Assembly (NCBI GenBank): GCA_024036415.1
Contig: JAMWET010000668.1
Coordinates: 645,501 to 709,500, forward strand
Length of the DNA stretch: 64,000 bases
Source: Prochilodus magdalenae
Taxonomy: Eukaryota > Chordata > Actinopteri > Characiformes > Prochilodontidae
Direction: 5' to 3'
Shown: positions 1-11,660 of the stretch, piece by piece
Numbering within the stretch: position 1 is the stretch's first letter
How the letters are laid out: the number at the start of each line of letters is the position of its first letter
The notes under the pieces: generated by a model
What the model was told of the DNA's origin: nothing
What the model saw: only the letters and a program-made list of their open reading frames with translations
Databases searched by the model: none
Translations under genes and position numbers: made by a program

Positions 1-880
1 AAAGCTGTAAACAAGAAACCACAGCCTAAAGCTGTGGAGACTGAAATTACATTAGTTACATCGCGGTTACTGATAGGTAACCATGCTTGACCCCACAGCT
101 CACTGATCAGTAAAGTTTCTCGGCCTTTAACAAAGTGTACGAGCAGAGGGCAAGGCTGAAAATGATCCACAAATATTAACAAAAATATTGCATATTTGAT
201 GATAAGTTAGCCCAGTAGCTGCCATTACAAGCACAGCAGTTAGTTATCTTTATAATATTCTTTATATTGTGATTACCTTAATAACCGCTATGTATCTAAC
301 ATAACATGTAGCTATAGGAAAGAGTTTTTTTCTCTTACCCCAAATATGGTTAATTAAATGACTAAATATTTATCTAAATTGCATCATTAAAACTGTAATA
401 ATGTCCGATCTGAAGCCTGAAGGTATCCATTTTTATAGACAGGGTCCAAAAGATTTTTTTTTTGCATTTGGAAATAAAACAACAGAAAGTTCTAGAATTT
501 AGAAAATTAAAGACAACAAATCAATTTAAAGATTTTTAAAATTCAGCACTATTTAAATTTAACATTAAACACACTTCAGGCATCGCCCATGTACATTTGC
601 CCTAAACATGGAGTTGGCTTCCAGTGCTTGTTACATTAGCTCCATTAGTGGAAATCTGACCATCTGACCGTCTTTTTCCTAGACAACCACTTTAAGGAGT
701 AAACAAAAAAGTATAATTAATAAGCACAATTTAATTAGCAACAATTAAAAACACTATAATTTACGGTTTTTACTGAATCCCATCTGGGATAAGTATGTTA
801 CAGTGCAAACAAGCCTGGTGATCATGGGCACGTGTGTGTCCACAGCTGAGAGTATGGACTTTAAGAGTATGTGCACAGGC
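1..880. other. AT-rich unique sequence, no gene seen
   Basis: I see no coding potential, no recognisable repeat family and no strong structure here. The stretch is AT-rich with short homopolymer runs. Confidence 0.5.
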
Positions 881-1330
881 CCAGAGCAGGACCTGACCCA
901 CATCACCACCCCCCCGGGCACAGCCGTTTGATGCTCCTTGGGGGTTCCATCATGTGGTTGGCAGGCCGACTGATAAACAGGCCTTTCCCTGGGGAGCGCT
1001 GTGTTGGAAGGCGGTGGGGGGGGGGTGGGGGTGTTGGGGGTAGTGTACTAGGGAGACAGCACAGCCTCACCAGCAGCTGGCTGGAGGAGCCGGAGAGTGG
1101 CGGTACTGCAGATGTGGGCCTGGAAGCGACAGAAGGTATCGCTGAACACCATGTTTGTTTTTCCACCTCTCCTGGAGGAAAAAGGAGGCCCTTGATCTGG
1201 CTCCGAGCAAAACAGTTAGCTTTTGTTTTAGGAGATGAAAACCAGCGTTGTCAAAAGAAGGGGAGACAGAATGAAAGAGAAAGGGAGGGGGGAATCCGGC
1301 AACCAAATGTGGCGTAAGGGTGGTCACTTG
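881..1330. other. GC-richer block, possible conserved non-coding sequence
   Basis: The composition changes to a mixed, GC-richer texture compared with the AT-rich flanks. Open frames occur on both strands but overlap each other, are short and resemble no protein I know, so I read them as chance frames. The block contains a long G run (separate entry). A regulatory role is inference from texture alone. Confidence 0.2.
1016..1040 (+). other. G-run cluster, potential G-quadruplex
   Basis: A run of ten G, then T, five G, the spacer TGTT and five G. The ten-G run can supply two G tracts, so the four tracts needed for an intramolecular quadruplex are available on the plus strand. Formation in the cell is not shown. 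Confidence 0.45.
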
Positions 1331-2880
1331 CAGCCTCCCGTGACCTTTGACCTAGAGTGCACATGATCAAGGGAGGAAGGCCATTGAGAGACACTTTATT
1401 GGACACCACTGGAGCTAGCCAGTTGAACACAAGGGAATATTAAACAGCTACTTAAAACGCATTTACAGCTAGTCTTGAGTGTCAGGATTATATCTGAACA
1501 TGCGACATTCACATAAAAATACATATGTAAATATATTTACAGCTAATCTATTGCTCAAGCCATCTCAGGAGAAACATTTTTATTTCTCAATTTCTCTGAC
1601 TCTTTCTCTCTTTCTCTCAAAACTGACAACATCTCAGTGCACTTGGAGGAGAACACTAACTGCCAATTCTGCAACCTCAGGTGATGACCAGCTACTCTGG
1701 CCTCATGCACATCATAAGTGACGTGAGGAGGGGGAGGGTCATTCTACCCAAGACTGCAAGACTAATTATGCTCTCTTAGAAACACAGACACGCCGAAGTG
1801 CCATATGAATCATTTAAGGCAGATGTTATACAAGTGTAGATGAGTTGACAACCAAGTCTAAATGTGTGTAGTTCAAATCTTATTCGGACACAGATCCAAG
1901 CAATTCGAAATGTTATAAACAGGGTCTTGGTTTGCCCTTTCCTTACTGTTTCGCTTCTTAGTTCTCATTTGTATGTGGCTGACAGAGAGACTGGGTGACT
2001 AGAGGCATGAGGGTGAGAGATTTCCTCTGAGTCATTAGCCCTCAGGTGTCTCTAGCATCGCCAGCCGGCCTACTTTACATATTCCTGTGAAACGAACACG
2101 TATTCACACGTTTCAAAAACCTTCATGAAGGTTATGAGATGAAAGAATGTGGTCTCTGGGGAGCCATCGCTCTGAGCAGGGTTTAATGTTGACCTAGTCC
2201 ATCGCATCACAACCTCAATTCAATTCAAATTCTTTGTTTTATTAAATACACGCTTCCATATTCCTGTGCTGCTGCCATAAATCCTTTGCATTCAATATTG
2301 CTCCTATCCTTAATACCAAATTTCCATAGAGGCGTTTGTGTGAAATCCACAAGGCAGTAATATTATCCTCCCTAAGCAGCACGCAGCACACAGCCCATAC
2401 AAACCGACGCTGCATTTTCCCACAGAGATCGCTGTTGCTGAGGTCACACTGCAGTGCTACTCTAAACTTTAACCCATTCCCAACATGCTCATATCTTTCA
2501 GCAGTCCACTCGGACACTGATATTCAAACATGGAAGCAATGTGTTTTCCAGGAGAGACAGGAGAAGAAGTATGGGTGTGATGCACCAGTGCACAGTGCAT
2601 CTGCAGTCGAAATGGTGGCAGCCTGTTAGCATTCTGGCTTGACAACTCCATCAGCCTGGTCTCAAGGTAGCGCTGTCAATCAGGATGCATCATTTAATCC
2701 AAGCAGCACTTTTTCTTTTTTTGGTCTCTCCAGTAAAAAGCCCATGACAGCGCTACTACGACTCTATTTACTGGTGTGCACAGTTGTGTTTGCAACGTGC
2801 TTGTAATTAGATAGTGAGCGAGATCGAGAGACAGAGGGAGAGAGAAAGGTAGGGGGGGCAGAGAAACAGCAACAAGTATG
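1331..2880. other. no gene seen; short pyrimidine tract
   Basis: Only short overlapping chance frames. A CT-rich stretch near 1590-1620 and a purine-rich stretch near 2818-2870 are the only low-complexity features. Confidence 0.45.
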
Positions 2881-3260
2881 GCTGCCTACGCTCAAGGCAG
2901 TTAATTTTCAAGATTGGCATTTGAAGTGCGAGCGCACTCCGGCTGTGGCACGGCGCTAAATAACAAAGGCAGCACTTCATTCATCCTCTTTGGAGAGACA
3001 CTGCTTCATTTGCAGCTCGCTCTAATTAGATTAATGGTGTTGTGGCATACAAAGTGGGCCCACTTCACATTAGATAGCATACGAATTAGGACAAACACTT
3101 ATTTCAATTCCAGGCAGAGAACAGCAATGGCTAGGGTATTTAGCATAGCCCTTTATGGTGGAATGAGATGTTAATTGTCTGCCATTACCTCTAAACTGCT
3201 TGCTTGTTGTATTAATCATGTGCTAATTGATGCAGAGATAGAAACGTAGCCACGGGCAAG
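2881..3260. promoter_or_regulatory. candidate cis-regulatory (conserved-type) element
   Basis: A non-repetitive block with mixed composition between AT-rich flanks. It carries a homeodomain-type cluster, TAATTA at 3023-3028 followed at once by a second TAAT core, with another TAATT near 3230. There is no credible protein frame. Blocks of this kind in fish gene deserts are often enhancers of developmental genes; here that is inference, because no alignment was available. Confidence 0.25.
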
Positions 3261-3774
3261 AGAGACGAAGAGGCAGCGAGGGAAAGATGGCGGATAAAGC
3301 ATTATCGTGTAAACCATATGGAGATGGCACTGCTTTGAAAGCTCCTCTACATGCCCACCAGCGCCACTTCTGTCGATAAGTCCTGTGCCCACCAGTGGAA
3401 ATTTCCCCCCTTTTTTCCTGTTCGCATTTTTTTAATTTAAGAGAAAGACACTTCAAAGAGGTGGCAGAGCATACAGGCACCATCCAGCTGCAGTGTGTGG
3501 GCACTCAGCAGCGTTAGCTATACAGAGAGATATAAGGATGGGAAACACAAAAGGAGGAAAAAAGTGAAGACAAGAAAGATTGCTCAAAGTAATCTTTTAG
3601 GACTGATGCTTTGCTGACAGGCTTTTTCATAATGTAGCTGTGTATTGACATCAGCACTCCCCCCCAATGCAATACATCTACTGTAGCTAGCGTGCCCTGG
3701 AATGTGTCATCAGCACTGACAACAGACAGAAGAACAAGGGGACATGAATGAAAGTAAGAGACATAAGGCAGAGT
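3261..3774. other. no gene seen
   Basis: Unique sequence with no recognisable gene or repeat. Confidence 0.4.
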
Positions 3775-3797
3775 GGGTGGGTTGGGAGGGGGTTGGG
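3775..3797 (+). other. canonical G-quadruplex motif
   Basis: Five G tracts of 3, 3, 3, 5 and 3 bases are separated by loops of T, TT, A and TT. This meets the usual G3+ with loops of 1-7 rule on the plus strand, and the very short loops favour a stable parallel fold. A role is not shown. Confidence 0.6.
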
Positions 3798-5844
3798 TGA
3801 TGCAGCAGAGCCTAGAAGAAAATGTTCAGCCACATGTATGACTATGACATAAAAACAAAGGATGGAAAAGAAAAAGAGGGGGATAGAGGAGCATTAGTAG
3901 CCTTGTTGAAGCAATATAGCTCTCAGGCTCTGCCATCCCCAGGGGGCACCACTGGCCACCTAATACAGAGGAAAGCAAGGTGCAGCGTCCCTGTGACTCT
4001 TTCTATCGCTCTTCTCTCCAGAGAGACCCCCACTGAGCACCAGCAACACCTGTCTGCTGCTCTCCACACGTTTCCTTTTATGCTAGCATGGCCGACATAC
4101 AGGAGCTGCGCTAATGACCATTGCTATGGAAGAGGATAAAACCGCTAACATGTACTGATGTTGCTTATTAATATGGGGTGAAGTTGACATCTATAAATGT
4201 AATGATATGGATGAGTTTAAAAACTGTCGATTCAGCGCTGTAATTATGTTTTCTGGAACATTTCTTTTTTTTTACAGAAAAATGCCATTCCACTTTTTGT
4301 CTAATTAATTTCAGTCTCTATTTTAGTGTTTAAAGGGCCTTATTTTACATTTCTCTTTTAATTTTTAAAAATTAATTTTAGCCTTTCAAATTAAACAGGC
4401 TGTTTTTTTGTTGTAAGTGAAAATAAGTTAAAACATTCTCTACAAAGAAGACATTTCTGCACATTTACTGTTTATTTGCTGAATTTAACATGTTGAAGGA
4501 AAAACTTGTCTGTCTAAAAGTTGTGGTCTGTTTTTGGTATATAACATTATTTACAAAACTCATAAAGCAAATAAAATGTACATAAAGTGCCATATGTCAG
4601 TGAGTTGCCTATAGAGGATGAAACCAACAAACCCCCCACCCCCTTTTTTTACTTGTTATTCAAACTAATGATGATTCTTCCAACCACAGCTTTCAAAAGA
4701 CAAAGTCTCATTGTTTTCTCATTATCTTCTGTCAAAGTCTCTAAAATGTCTTGTGAGTTTTGGTTACTTTGTCTGCACCATTGCACAGGGGGAAATAATA
4801 TTAACCAATATCATGTTCCACGTTGCATTCCATTGTGGAAAAATGCCCAGCTAAAGACCCTCGGTGATACCATGTTTCATTCTGAAACACATCATGATAA
4901 GAAAGGAAAGTGTACTATGTCTAATGGATGTGAACTAAGAATGCATGCAAACTACAAAAGAACTAAATATAAAAAGTGAGAAAAATGCATATTTCCATGA
5001 TATGTTCCCCTCTAAGCAGGCATAAACTACTTGTAACTGCAAATCGTTGTGTTTACATTTGATTAGTATGAACCTTTTGTTTCTAGATAGAAGCATGTTG
5101 TTATCCAGTGGAGGTCAGCTCTGTAGTGTAGTTACTAAAGTAGCCCACAACAGGATGGAGGATTATGCTTATTAGTCAGCACAAACATCACGATAAAGCA
5201 AAGCGGCTTTAAACCATACCATCAAAGAAGCAAAAACATGAAGAAGCAAAATGCTGATTGCTAGAGGCTACACACTGCTCCTTTAAGCTTGTTAAGGTCA
5301 CCAGTCCTCAAACACTCATTTCCCCGACATGACTTGTCTGGCTAGCTAAACTGAGATGTGTACAAATAGAGTGTAACTTAAGCTACGCTATGCTGCTGTA
5401 ATAAGACCAAAATGCTGTATACTTCAGTAATTACAGCATCTACAGTACTTCAGCAAAAAAACTTCTATTGTATACCACACCAATTAGTTCTGTACAAAGT
5501 ACATGCCATGTACTTGTGTCAACCCACAATGACATCAAATTAAGAAATCACTCCTGACATAAGTAATTACTGTTGTTATATTAATTAATAACTTTTTCTT
5601 TGGGAACATCATATACTATTCTTATACGAACATATTTGTTTAGCAGTTTTCAGCTAAAGTTACATTTTGCTCATGGTGATAATCAACACTAACATTACAC
5701 AAATCCCAATCTTAATGTAACACAATTAACAACTTCTAACACTTTTGAAAAATATTTCACATTCTAATTAAAGAATCAAACCTTCAGGGGAACTGCATAT
5801 CCTTTGATTAGAATATTGATTACATTTTAACTAGGTAATCAGTG
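3798..5844. other. AT-rich sequence, no gene seen
   Basis: Open frames at 3822-4139 and 4587-4979 (both plus) have no recognisable domain and lie in AT-rich DNA. I treat them as chance frames. No repeat family is recognised. Confidence 0.45.
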
Positions 5845-6200
5845 AGGTGTAAGGTGGTAGATTTAAAAAGTGACTCTGCTTATTTGGGTAAAAGCAGGGC
5901 AGGCGCTGCTTGACAGCGGTGCAGGTGGTGACAACTTCCTGGACCTGTCTTTTCTTTTTCTATGTTTCTTTTTGTTCCCCTCCAGTCAGCCTGAATTCAA
6001 CACTGCTGATGATAATAACAGTGTTGGGTATCCATTGATTTGCTGTGGCCCCTTATTGGGAACCAGAAGACTCTCACTCACTCCTTTTAATTAAAGCCTG
6101 TGTCGGCTTCGTATCACTCTTACTCTTGATGTAGCTACTCTGCTACAGCCTGCTATCCGCCAGCTAATTCCAATGCTGGGGCCTGAGGCTTTTGTCTTGA
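5845..6200. promoter_or_regulatory. candidate cis-regulatory element
   Basis: Mixed-composition unique block with a TTAATTAAA site near 6088 and CAATTCC-like and TTATTGGG-like cores. It lies between AT-rich DNA upstream and an A-rich stretch from about 6200. Regulatory function is inferred from texture only. Confidence 0.25.
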
Positions 6201-6604
6201 AAAAAAAAGAGCCAGAAAAAAACAAAAACAGATACCCATCAAGTCATCTCACATCTTCTACCTAATAACACATCCGCAAAACATAGCAGATAATGAAAGA
6301 TCTGGAGTAAAAACGTATTTGGCTGGAATGGAACTCACAAAGAAGTTTTTTCTTGACCTTGTTTATTGTTCTTCTCTGACTAAATCTCATTGGCTGTGAT
6401 TTCCTCTCTCTATTTGGTAAATCCCCAGGAGTCGACATCAAAAGCTCCATTTAGAGTTGGTACTTAACACTGATTGTGCAAAATTAGAGCACTGTGACAG
6501 TGATTGGCAACAGAATCCACCAAAAAAGATAAAAACGCCCTGAAATCACAAAAAGAAACATCACAAAAAAGCATGAAGGAAAAAAATGTCACACAAAAGC
6601 ATGG
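6201..6604. other. A-rich sequence, no gene seen
   Basis: Several runs of A and repeated short AAAAA-containing words. Nothing coding. Confidence 0.4.
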
Positions 6605-7110
6605 CCGGCATACTATCCAGCGAGTTGCCCCCAATAATTTTTTCTCCTAATCCGCAGGAGCCTAATTACTAAAGCACTGCTGCCTGCTTTCAATCAGGCA
6701 GAGGGAAAATGACACACTCTTTTGTTCCTTCCTCATATCACACATGATGCACTGTCATTCTCCCTTCCACTGAGCGTCGAGCAGCAGCTCTCCCAGACTG
6801 CCATCTGTCCCCAGCGTGGCCCACGGTGAGGCGGCGCAGGACGGTCTACATTATTCCTCCTTCGTCATGGTGGCTGCACATATTTCATGCCTGCTCCTGG
6901 CCTTCTTTTGGCCAACTATTAGCAGGTTTGAGGAACTGGAGGCAGCTTAATAATCATTTAAGGCTTTGTTAGGCACTGACCCCTCTCGTCGCCCCCGAAA
7001 TTGGAAAGTCATTCACCATGTCCTTCGCCTAGTTTTTTTTCCTTCACAGTGTTCTCAGCTTTCAGAATAGAACCTTTTCATTCTCGTGACCTTGTGAATT
7101 ACGGCGAGAG
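6605..7110. promoter_or_regulatory. candidate cis-regulatory element
   Basis: Unique mixed-composition block. It has a bicoid-type TAATCC at 6648-6653, a nearby CTAATTAC core and a small hairpin with 7-base arms (6680-6686 with 6695-6701) around an 8-base loop. TTAATAATCATTTAA-type AT cores follow near 6948. There is no protein-like frame. Enhancer status is inference. Confidence 0.28.
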
Positions 7111-9360
7111 ATGCGCGAGCGCCACTGCTGCTTTTTCCCCCGTGTGCGGTGTGATTCTCTATGTGTGAAAACAGAATTAGGACATGATTACAGCTACTGT
7201 AACAGACTGAGGCCCATATTTATGGGAGTAGAAGCTGAACTCAAGTCAACTTCTCGTTGTCAATATTTTTGTGTTCACACAGGTCTAACAGCCAGAGACT
7301 GATCCAGAATCAGCAGACAGACAGTGGCAGAGCAAGGACAGTGCAGGAGCTCTTGAGTGGGAGATGAGTGATTCTGGTGGGATAGGCTGGATGTACACTG
7401 TTAAAAACAAAGAAGCAGAAACCTTTTTAAGAACCATTTTTGTAAATACAATTTGGAATTTGGAAGAACCTGTATGTACCTTAAATGTTGAGTTAAATAA
7501 TGATACTGTTAAAGGCTTTTTCTAGAACTTTACATTCAGAAACAGTAAAGTCTCTTAATTAATGTTTTGTGGGCAAAATATTAGAGCTGAATCCCTTTTT
7601 AATGATATAACTTGAATGTGTGAGTCATTTTTACATTTAAGGTTAGAGGTTTACAAACTGAGAGTTGTCCTGTATTGCTAATACTAGCTAGAATGACCAA
7701 CACTGTGCAAAAGACCACCCTTCAACATCTCCAAAATGTAATCTTAGCAGCTGGCTGCATTTTCTGCATCTCATGATTCAAGTTATAATAACACCTTCAG
7801 TGACTTTGGGTCCAGGCGGTGACAGTCTTATTTTATTTTATTTTTACTTGAAAACATGAAAACACCTTTGAATATTTTCTTTAGGTGCTGTTTATCTGAA
7901 GGTCTTGCATTGGTAGTCAAATTTTCTCTTTTAAAAGCAATTTTGGATTGTACCATTTTTTTCAGTTAATTTTCTTTGATCTTTCATTTCCTTGGGTTAG
8001 GATTTATGATTAAGGAAATAGCTCCTGAAATAAGAACTTTTACTAAAAGGACAATTTGACTGAAAAATGAATGGTAACTTTTAAAAAGTATTGTATTAAT
8101 TCATCTTAGATAAGTGGCTAGCAGTAAGGACATGTTGCATGTCAATGGTAGCATAATGCACACTGGATATTGTAGTGAGAGAACACAGATAAACAAAAAA
8201 AATCAAAAACCTTAGAATTCTGTTAAACCATTGAGGCTGTCCTCAATGCTCGCAATGCTCCACTGCAGAGTACTGTACTGCATAAAAGTAAGATATGAGA
8301 TGCTAGTTTTAGACTGAAATCTGTGTGTCTAGAGAGGTGTTGGATCCAGTGCCTGCAGACTGGTGGCTTCACACAGCTGCAGGACAGCAGTGGTTGCTAC
8401 CTGAGCACAAGAGGCCAGGGGAGATGCTAATCACACTCTGCTACTGCAGCTGGGAACCTGCGCGGCCTCCTGAAGGTGTGATACACACACGCAAACACAC
8501 ACAATGCAGCCGCGAAAGGGGGTGGCCCGCGGGTGGCAAGTAGAGGCAAGTGACCTACGGATAGCTCCATTCAAGCATGTTTGTGGATGTCTGTGTGAAA
8601 GTCATTGACTCATGATCTCTCTCCATAACTCACATACTCTTAATGCAAGGAAGGAGATGTTTTCAAGCCCATGTCTTCATTAGATGGACCTCCTGACCTT
8701 TTGCATGCCAAACATTTTCCGACCCTGCTAATTCACCAACGTTACATCATCTCCGTCACTCCATCGTGGGTTATATTTAGTGTGAAGGACGACCACTGTG
8801 ACAATTAGGAGAAGAGAAGGTGGAAGTTCCATCATAAAGGCAATCAGGGAAACACCACACTGGGGATCATAAATCAGTGGTTTTGGGGAGCACTGGGAGG
8901 TCTGGGAAGTGCACATTTCCCCGTTATTCTTCTCAGGAAGCTCAACACCCTGCTCCTGAACCAGGGGTCACGCATGGTCAAGACCTTGGATAGGGCCATT
9001 GTATGTCTGAAACCACAGCAACCGGAGGGGCATAAGTAACAAAACAGAAGAAAAAGAAAAACTCCCAGAACTTGTAGGCTAACTTAAATGACTGTACTAA
9101 TTTAGAACTACCAGCCGGAACTCAGAGGCAGCTGCAAAAACAGACTATATGGCAGAACAATGCCCATTCTCCAATTTAAAGTTTAGGCCTTGAGACACAA
9201 GTAAGTTTTTGGTAGTAATGATATATACAATATGAAATATTAGAAAATATGAACCTGGAGTATTAATAATCATTCATGTTCATGGATAATCATTTCAGCT
9301 GCATTTATTGAGCTGAATTTGTAATATTATAATGCAACAATGTGCAAAATTATATGTATA
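7111..9360. other. no gene seen; faint interspersed-repeat signal at 7385-7560
   Basis: Mostly AT-rich unique sequence. At about 7385-7560 several AAGAACC- and ACCTTTTT-type words occur close together, like the cluster near 57 kb, so this may be a decayed copy of the same family. Frames at 8325-8543 (plus) and 8728-8916 (minus) look like chance. Confidence 0.35.
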
Positions 9361-9414
9361 GAATAGAATAGAATAGAACAGAATAGAATAGAATAGAATA
9401 GAATAGAATAGAAT
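9361..9414 (+). repeat. GAATA pentanucleotide microsatellite
   Basis: Ten tandem GAATA units plus a partial unit. One unit is altered to GAACA (the fourth). The near-perfect array suggests a polymorphic locus. Confidence 0.95.
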
Positions 9415-10440
9415 TTTTCTAATGAGCCATTTTAAAGTCATGCCCAAAACCTAGTGGAGAACATCTTGTGCACTCTTAAGATCTCTGTAGGTAACACAGA
9501 AGTTAGCATACCAGAAGCTGAAAATGCCATATTTATCTTTATTGCTTAGATAAATGTGCTGATACATGTCATTTGTCTGGGGTATTCAAAATTTTGCGCT
9601 GTATAATACACAGTGTGGCCATAGAATGTGTCTATTGTGGCCAACCAATTCATAATATTGGTAAATCACAATCAATGTAGGTAATTCAATAGGGATATTG
9701 TATATAGTACTCCTCATTCACCAATGTAAGGAACAGAAGTAACTGGACAGTTGCTTAGTTCACTGCAATTAAATGGTATGTTAGCAAGTAAAAATCATAA
9801 ATATACTAAGTTTATAATAGTGTTCTGTGTACTGCACCTATTTATTTTAAGGACAGTAATTAGAATACCATTTTGAACATCTGAATTTCATATTTGACCT
9901 ACACAGGTGGGTAAACTAAAACAACTTCAAGAAAAATCCAGAACACCAAAGATGCTACAAGGCTTTATTCGGGAAGCATCTGTGTTAGGTATCTACAGAC
10001 CGTTAGAGGCCATATGAAGCCCACATACCGCCAACAGAACAGCCGCATGACTGACAGTGACGTCCGGCCTGTTTAACATCTTAGCCTCATTTCTCACTTC
10101 CATGACCCTGTCCGGCCCTGCCACTACAATTCCTGACTGCTGGGTGTGAGGTCATCACTTAGGGCTTGACACTATTGACAAAGCTGGATGGAGGTAGACA
10201 TGTCACAACACAGCCCTCTTGAGCCATGGACCTGGATGAAAGCCCTGAGCAGCCTCTCCAGATACTCAAGAGGCTCTCTGGCTTTTCAGTCAGCCCACAG
10301 AAACCCGATCACAACAGGCTCATTAGAATGAGAAGAGGAGAAGAGAAAGAGAGCGAGCCGCCAGGGAGCAGACCAGCCTGGGCTTCTTCTGGAGGAGCCA
10401 GAGGCTGAGGAGCCACAGGGTGGTGACAGTAATGAGCACC
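9415..10440. other. no gene seen; GC-richer second half
   Basis: AT-rich to about 9940, then a mixed-composition block at about 9945-10440 that could be conserved non-coding DNA. The short frames at 10226-10408 (plus) and 10286-10519 (minus) overlap and resemble nothing known. Confidence 0.3.
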
Positions 10441-10960
10441 ACACACAGTTCATATGCCACAGCAACCTTCTACTTCTTCTTTTGTTTATTGTAGAAAAGA
10501 ACGATAAAATTGATATCAAGATTTGACATGGCTATTGAATTTTAATGTAAACAGGTCATTTTTTTTTTCTAACCCTAACCCTAAATTTTTTGTTTTGTTT
10601 TTTATTGGCCCGAAAAATTATATTACTATACACTACTACATTAAAGTTTTTTTTTATTTTTATTTGTTGATGAAGAGAAGTTGCAGGGTTTTTTACCTCT
10701 GGTTTAAAACAAGCTCTAAAAAGGTTGGAATAATGTCTTACATTACTATGAATGATCATGAACTAGCTTTGCTGGCTTCTATTGGATTGGAAGTTCTTGA
10801 CCATGAATAAAAGTTTATATATATATTCTATATACCTTTTTTCATATTAACCTTTGATTCATGCAGCAAGACAAAACATCTTTAAAAAAGTTCATAGTGA
10901 ATTGGTATTGGTATCTTTTATGACTTCTGTTCCAGTTTGAAAAGCTAACACCCATGTAGG
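10441..10960. other. AT-rich sequence, no gene seen
   Basis: Poly-T runs, an AT tract near 10816-10835 and two and a half units of a telomere-like CCCTAA word at 10570-10584. No gene. Confidence 0.4.
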
Positions 10961-11660
10961 CCATGCTAAATGTGCCCAGAAATAACACCGGGCCTCCCTA
11001 CTGTCTCTGAGATTGCCCACCTAGGAGCCTGGCACACGCCACAGCACACACAAAAAACTGTGGATTACACTCATATAGCATATTTCAAAAATGCAAAGCT
11101 CTCACTTGCCTCTTCCTCTGCACTCCATAATTTTAATGCCTTTTTTTCCACCTTCGTTTCCAAGCAGGCATTTTCCAGAGCAGGGCGGCAGGTCATTGAT
11201 AACAATGACACAAAGCAGTTACTACGTAAACAGTTCAGAGAGTGGCGGGTAGTGTACCGCCGCACGCGCAAATGCACCTTGGCCACTTTCCCTTTTCCTC
11301 TATAATCAGAGAGCTGGGGGCAATTACTGTGAAAGATAACCCCTAAGTTCAGTGGAGAGGGACAAGAAGACAAAGTTGAAAGTGATTATGTAGCAGGGCT
11401 GGAGAGCTGAGGCAGGGGAGGGGTAGAGTTAAGGGGCGGTTTTTTAGACTCTGCCATGGGCTCCTGACAATAGTCCAGGTGTAGCTTAGCTCTCTGGACA
11501 GGAGCCTGTCTGACAGGTGACCACAAAGCCGCCTAACAAGCAGGTAATTACCCCACTAAGGTAATTTACTGAACTAAGTGCTACTTTTGCCACCCTGTTG
11601 GTGTGACTGTGTGCAATTACATACCAAGGCCTAACAATGGTCCATGTGTGCCTTTCACAA
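10961..11660. promoter_or_regulatory. candidate cis-regulatory block
   Basis: Unique, mixed-composition sequence. Two overlapping frames (10970-11305 plus and 11071-11373 minus) have no family resemblance. GGTAATTAC and GGTAATTTAC repeats around 11541 and 11561 are homeodomain-type cores. Function is inferred only. Confidence 0.2.

Noticed and set aside
871..1317. 148-codon plus-strand frame at the left end
   Set aside because: It crosses a long G run that encodes a Gly-rich stretch, has opposing frames of similar length and resembles no known protein.
10570..10584. Telomere-like TAACCCTAACCCTAA word
   Set aside because: Only two and a half units. Too short to call an interstitial telomeric array rather than chance.
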